Shown here in pieces: positions 59,172 to 64,000 of a stretch of DNA of 64,000 nucleotides. The translations under genes and the position numbers were made by a program. Each line of letters opens with the position of its first letter. The first letter of the stretch is position 1. Under the pieces are notes generated by a model. That model had not been told where the DNA came from and ran no database searches. It saw only the letters and a list, made by a program, of their open reading frames with translations. The stretch comes from Macropodus opercularis. Lineage: Eukaryota > Chordata > Actinopteri > Anabantiformes > Osphronemidae. The stretch spans positions 372,001-436,000 of the forward strand of contig CM061093.1 of assembly GCA_030770545.1 (NCBI GenBank). Direction: 5' to 3'.

Positions 59172-62100
59172 GCGATTCTAAGCGTTTTGGCACTGTTTCC
59201 AGCCTCAGTGATGCATTAAGCTGCTGCATCTTAATGCAGGCAATGGCAATGAAGTTTTTGTTCTAGATATGTTCCAAATACATCCCTGAAGCAGGGAAAC
59301 ACCTTCAAAATGCATTTAAATCACTTTCATTGAAGTAGTGTTCTTTTGGTCTTAAATGCGTAGAACAGGCGAGTCTAATCGTTTTCGCACTGTTTCCAGC
59401 CTCAGTGATGCTATAAGCTGTTGGAATCTAATGCAAGCATTGCCAATGAAGTTTCTGTGCCAGATATGATCCAAATACATCCCTGAAGCAGACAAATACC
59501 TTTAAAATGCATTTAAATCACTTTCATTGAAGTAGTGTTCTTTTGGTCTTAAATGCACAGAACAGGCGATTCTAAGCGTTTTGGCACTGTTTCCAGCCTC
59601 AGTGATGCTCTAAGCTGTTGCATTCTAATGCAAGCAATGCCAATGAAGTTTCTGTGCTAGATATGATCCAAATACATCCCTGAAGCAAGCAAACACCTTT
59701 AAAATGCATTTAAATCACTTTGATTAAAGTAGTGTTCATTTGGTCTGAAATGCACAGAACAGGCGATTTTAAGCGTTTTGGCACTGTTTCCAGCCTCAGT
59801 GATGCTCTAAGCTGTTGCATTCTAATGCAAGCAATGCCAATGAAGTTTCTGTGCTAGATATGATCCAAATACATCCCTGAAGCAAGCAAACACCTTTAAA
59901 ATGCATTTAAATCACTTTGATTAAAGTAGTGTTCTTTTGGTCTGAAATGCACAAAACAAGGCGATTCTAAGCGTTTTGGCACTGTTTCCAGCCTCAGTGA
60001 TGCTTTAAGCTGTTGCATCTTAATGCAGGCAATGCCAATGAAGTTTCTGTGCTAGATATGATCCAAATACATCCCTGAAGCAGGAAAACACATTTAAAAT
60101 GTATTTAAATAACTTTGATTAAAGTAGTGTTCTTTTGGTCTGAAATGCATGGAACAGGCGAGTCTAAGCGTTTTCGCACGGTTTCCAGCCTCAGTGATGC
60201 TTTAAGCTGCTGCATCTTAATGCAAGCAATGCCAATTCAGTTTCTGTGCTAGATATGATCCAAATACATCCCTGAAGCAGGCAAACACCTTTAAAATGCA
60301 TTTAAATAACTTTGATTAAAGTAGTGTTCTTTTGGTCTGAAATGCACAGAACAGGCGATTCTAAGCGTTTTGGCACTGTTTCCAGCCTTAGTGATGCTCT
60401 AAGCTGTTGGATTCTAATGCAAGCAATGCCAATGAAGTTTCTGTGCCAGATATAATCCAAATACATCTCTTAAGCAGGCAAACACCTTTAAAATGCATTT
60501 AAATAACTTTGATTGAAGTAGTATTCTTTTGGTCTTAAATGCATAGAACAGGCGAGTCTAAGCGTTTTCGCACTGTTTCCAGCCTCAGTGATGCTCTAAG
60601 CTGTTGCATTCTAATGCAAGCAATGCCAATTAAGTTTCTGTGCTAGATATGATCCAAATACATCCCTGAAGCAGGAAAACACATTTAAAATGCATTTAAA
60701 TCACTTTGATTGAAGTAGTGTTCTTTTGGTCTAAATTGCACAGAACAGGCGATTCTAAGCGTTTTCGCACTGTTTCCAGCCTCAGTGATGCTTTAAGCTG
60801 CTGCATTCTAATGCAAGCAATGCCAATTAAGATTCTGTGCTAGATATGATCCAAATACATCCCTGAAGCAGGAAAACACATTTAAAATGCATTTAAATAA
60901 CTTTGATTGAAGTAGTATTCTTTTGGTCTTAAATGCATAGAACAGGCGAGTCTAAGCGTTTTCGCACTGTTTCCAGCCTCAGTGATGCTCTAAGCTGTTG
61001 CATTCTAATGCAAGCAATGCTAATTAAGATTCTGTGCTAGATATGATCCAAATACATCCCTGAAGCAGGAAAACACATTTAAAATGTATTTAAATAACTT
61101 TGATTAAAGTAGTGTTCTTTTGGTCTGAAATGCACAGAACAGGCGATTCTAAGCGTTTTGGCACTGTTTCCAGCCTGAGTGATGCTTTAAGCTGCTGCAT
61201 CTTAATGCAGGCAATGGCAATGAAGTTTTTGTTCTAGATATGTTCCAAATACATCCCTGAAGCAGGAAAACACCTTTAAAATGCATTTAAATCACTTTGA
61301 TTGAAGTAGTGTTCTTTTGGTCTTAAATGCACAGAACAGGCGATTCTAAGCGTTTTGGCACTGTTTCCAGCCTCAGTGATGCTTTAAGCTGTTGCATCTT
61401 AATGCAAGAAATGTGAATAAAGTTTCTGTGCTAGATATGATCCAAATACATCCCTGAAGCAAGCAAACACCTTTAAAATGCATTTAAATCACTTTGATTA
61501 AAGTAGTGTTCTTTTGGTCTGAAATGCACAGAACAGGCGATTCTAAGCGTTTTGGCACTGTTTCCAGCCTCAGTGATGCTTTAAGCTTCTGCATCTTAAT
61601 GCAGGCAATGCCAATGAAGTTTTTGTTCTAGATATGTTGCAAATACATCCTTGAAGCAGGCAAACACCTTTAAATTGCATTTAAATCATTTAGACCAAAG
61701 TACTGTACTTTTGGTCTGAAATGCACAGAACAGGCGATTCTAAGCGTTTTGGCACTGTTTCCAGCCTCAGTGATGCTCTAAGCTGTTGCATTCTAATGCA
61801 AGCAAAGCCAATGAAGTTTCTGTGCTAGATATGATCCAAATACATCCCTGAAGCAGGAAAACACCTTTAAAATGCATTTAAATCACTTTGATTAAAGTAG
61901 TGTTCTTTTGGTCTGAAATGCACAGAACAGGCGATTCTAAGCGTTTTGGCACTGTTTCCAGCCTCAGTGATGCTTTAAGCTTCTGCATCTTAATGCAGGC
62001 AATGCCAATGAAGTTTCTGTGCTAGATATATGTTCCAAATACATCCCTGAAGCAGGAAAACACCTTTAAAATGCATTTAAATCACTTTGATTAAAGTAGT

Positions 62101-62250
62101 GTTCATTTGGTCTGAAATGCACAGAACATTTGCTCTAAGCTGTTGGATTCTAATGCAAGCAATGCCAATGAAGTTTCTGTGCTAGATATGATCCAAATAC
62201 ATCCCTGAAGCAGGCAAACACATTTAAAATGCATTTAAAACACTTTGATT
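59143..62250 (+). repeat. Satellite array between the two 349-bp blocks
   Basis: About 15-16 monomers in the same orientation. It is a mosaic. 59206-59356 matches 63523-63673 (offset 4317, marker GCATTAAGCTGC with CAGGGAAACACCTTC). 60277-61440 matches 36007-37565. From about 61422 on it matches 57965 onwards. Confidence 0.95.
60277..61440 (+). repeat. Segment duplicated from about 36 kb (copy 2)
   Basis: Carries the same ordered series of rare variants as 36007-37565 but lacks two monomers relative to it. At its right end, GCAAGAAATGTGAATAAAG (61404-61422) is typical of the 37.5-kb monomer. CCCTGAAGCAAGCAAAC about 30 bases later is typical of the 58.0-kb monomer, so the recombination junction lies within this one monomer. 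Confidence 0.88.
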
Positions 62251-62628
62251 GCAGATGCAGATGTGAAACAAAAAATGAAATAAATGTCAGATGTATAATT
62301 GGTTTGAATAATAAGAGGTTTGAAGTTCAGTCGCATGTAATTCAACCCCATTGTTGTTCCACCAGCTTTTACTTGATGATTTACAGTGGACCTGAATACC
62401 AGGAGGTTGTTGGAAGTGTTTTGTTTCCTCTCTGCCAGTTCACTCCTCATATCTACAACTTTTCTTAAGAAAAAAAGAAAACTTAGTTTTATATTTAAAT
62501 CATTTACATATTATTCACCGTGAAAAAGGCAAAACAAACGTTCAAACAGTCATTACTGTTCGCATTCACACAACCTTCATCAATAATCATTACATTCCTG
62601 TTCTCTTGGTCTGAAATGCACAGAACAG
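61422..62628 (+). repeat. 1.2-kb segmental duplication, copy 2
   Basis: Copy of 57965-59171, offset 3457. After about 62628 the two copies diverge: here the next monomer reads GGCAATTCTAAGCGTTTTCG and CTCAATTATGC, while copy 1 continues with GGCGATTC and GATGCATTAAGC. Confidence 0.92.
62251..62599 (+). other. 349-bp non-satellite block, copy 2
   Basis: Appears identical to 58794-59142, including both open stretches. It sits in the same satellite phase with the same flanking deletion, so it was copied with its flanks and did not insert a second time. Confidence 0.85.
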
Positions 62629-64000
62629 GCAATTCTAAGCGTTTTCGCACTGTTTCCAGCCTCAATTATGCTTTAAGCTGCTGCATCTTAATGCAAGCAA
62701 TGGCAATGAAGTTTTTGTTCTAGATATGTTGCAAATAAATCCTTGAAGCAGGCAAACACCTTTAAATTGCATTTAAATCATTTAGACCAAAGTAGTGATC
62801 TTTTGGTCTGAAATGCACAGAACAGGCGATTCTAAGCGTTTTGGCACTGTTTCCAGCCTTAGTGATGCTTTAAGCTTCTGCATCTTAATGTAGGCAATGC
62901 CAATGAAGTTTCTGTGCTAGATATGTTCCAAATACATCCCTGAAGCAGGAAAACACCTTTAAAATGCATTTAAATCACTTTGATTAAAGTAGTGTTCATA
63001 TGGTCTGAAATGCACAGAACAGGCGATTCTAAGCATTTTGGCACTGTTTTCAGCCTCAGTGATGCTTTAAGCTGTTGCATCTTAATGCAAGCAATGCCAA
63101 TTCAGTTTCTGTGCTAGATATGATCCAAATACATCCCTGAAGCAGGCAAACACTTAATGCAAGCAATGCCAATTCAGTTTCTGTGCTAGATATGATCCAA
63201 ATACATCCCTGAAGCAGGCAAACACCTTTAAAATGCATTTAAATAACTTTGATTAAAGTAGTGTTCTTTTGGTCTGAAATGCATGGAACAGGTGAGTCTA
63301 AGCGTTTTCGCACGGTTTCCAGCCTCAGTGATGCTTTAAGCTGCTGCATCTTAATGCAAGCAATGGCAATGAAGTTTTTGTTCTAGATATGTTGCAAATA
63401 CATCCTTGAAGCAGGCAAACGCCTTTAAATTGCATTTAAATCATTTAGACCAAAGTACTGTACTTTTGGTCTGAAATGCACAGAACAGGCGATTCTAAGC
63501 GTTTTGGCACTGTTTCCAGCCTCAGTGATGCATTAAGCTGCTGCATCTTAATGCAGGCAATGGCAATGAAGTTTTTGTTCTAGATATGTTCCAAATACAT
63601 CCCTGAAGCAGGGAAACACCTTCAAAATGCATTTAAATCACTTTCATTGAAGTAGTGTTCTTTTGGTCTTAAATGCGTAGAACAGGCGATTCTAAGCATT
63701 TTGGCACTGTTTCCAGCCTCAGTGATGCTCTAAGCTGTTGCATTCTAATGCAAGCATTGCCAATGAAGTTTCTGTGCCAGATATGATCCAAATACATCCC
63801 TGAAGCAGACAAATACCTTTAAAATGCATTTAAATCACTTTCATTGAAGTAGTGTTCTTTTGGTCTTAAATGCACAGAACAGGCGATTCTAAGCATTTTG
63901 GCACTGTTTCCAGCCTCAGTGATGCTCTAAGCTGTTGCATTCTAATGCAAGCAATGCCAATGAAGTTTCTGTGCTAGATATGATCCAAATACATCCCTGA
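62600..64000 (+). repeat. Satellite array to the window end
   Basis: About seven monomers, still in the same orientation and running off the window, so the right edge of the array is not reached. Contains the short internal duplication at 63081-63224 and a block matching 59206-59356. Confidence 0.95.
63081..63224 (+). repeat. 72-bp sub-monomer tandem duplication
   Basis: CTTAATGCAAGCAATGCC through CAGGCAAACA is repeated with a 72-bp offset (63081-63152 and 63153-63224). The join is at ACAC|TTAATG, where CACCTTTAAAATG and CTTAATG share short homology. This is one of few breaks in the 197-bp register. Confidence 0.88.

Noticed and set aside
8110..64000. CENP-B box or RNA polymerase III A/B boxes in the monomer
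   Set aside because: No sequence matching the CENP-B box core or a GGTTCGA-type B box was seen in the consensus, so neither a CENP-B site nor a tRNA/SINE-derived origin can be claimed.

Overview
The window looks like repetitive, probably heterochromatic vertebrate DNA, most likely from a teleost fish. The fish call is an inference from the style of the class I endogenous retrovirus (ERV) and the Tx1-like two-zinc-knuckle LINE ORF1. Nothing bacterial is present: there are no operons, no dense coding, and no rRNA or tRNA genes. No host protein-coding gene could be supported.

Layout: (1) 1-773 is a scrap of one ERV, with the end of integrase joined to the transmembrane end of env. (2) 774-1122 holds about 1.7 diverged monomers of an AT-rich satellite. 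(3) 1123-8109 is a second, nearly full-length but dead ERV inserted inside that satellite. It has 5' LTR, a tRNA-Leu type primer binding site, gag, protease, RT, RNase H, integrase, a possible env remnant and 3' LTR. The 5-bp target duplication CTCAG on both sides joins two halves of one satellite monomer, so the array existed before the ERV. (4) 8110-54148 is an unbroken head-to-tail array of a monomer of about 197 bp, roughly 234 copies. (5) 54149-55902 is a minus-strand poly(A)-tailed retroelement with one intact LINE-type ORF1 (two CCHC knuckles) and no ORF2. (6) 55903-64000 is more of the same satellite, interrupted twice by the same 349-bp non-satellite block (58794-59142 and 62251-62599).

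The most informative signal is the internal architecture of the satellite. Rare marker variants recur at exact multiples of 197 bp: 2, 4, 5, 6, 8, 10 and about 12 monomers. This shows local higher-order repeats of several lengths rather than one dominant unit. The 45.3-49.2 kb zone is the most homogeneous, while the left edge next to the ERV is the most diverged. A segment at about 36.0-37.5 kb reappears 24 kb away, missing exactly two monomers, and joins within one monomer to a copy of a 1.2-kb segment from 58-59 kb. Each monomer carries several short dyad-symmetric motifs and two persistent CpG sites. No gene products act together here; the sequence records retroelement insertion, decay and satellite turnover. 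A centromeric or pericentromeric role is plausible but cannot be shown from sequence alone.
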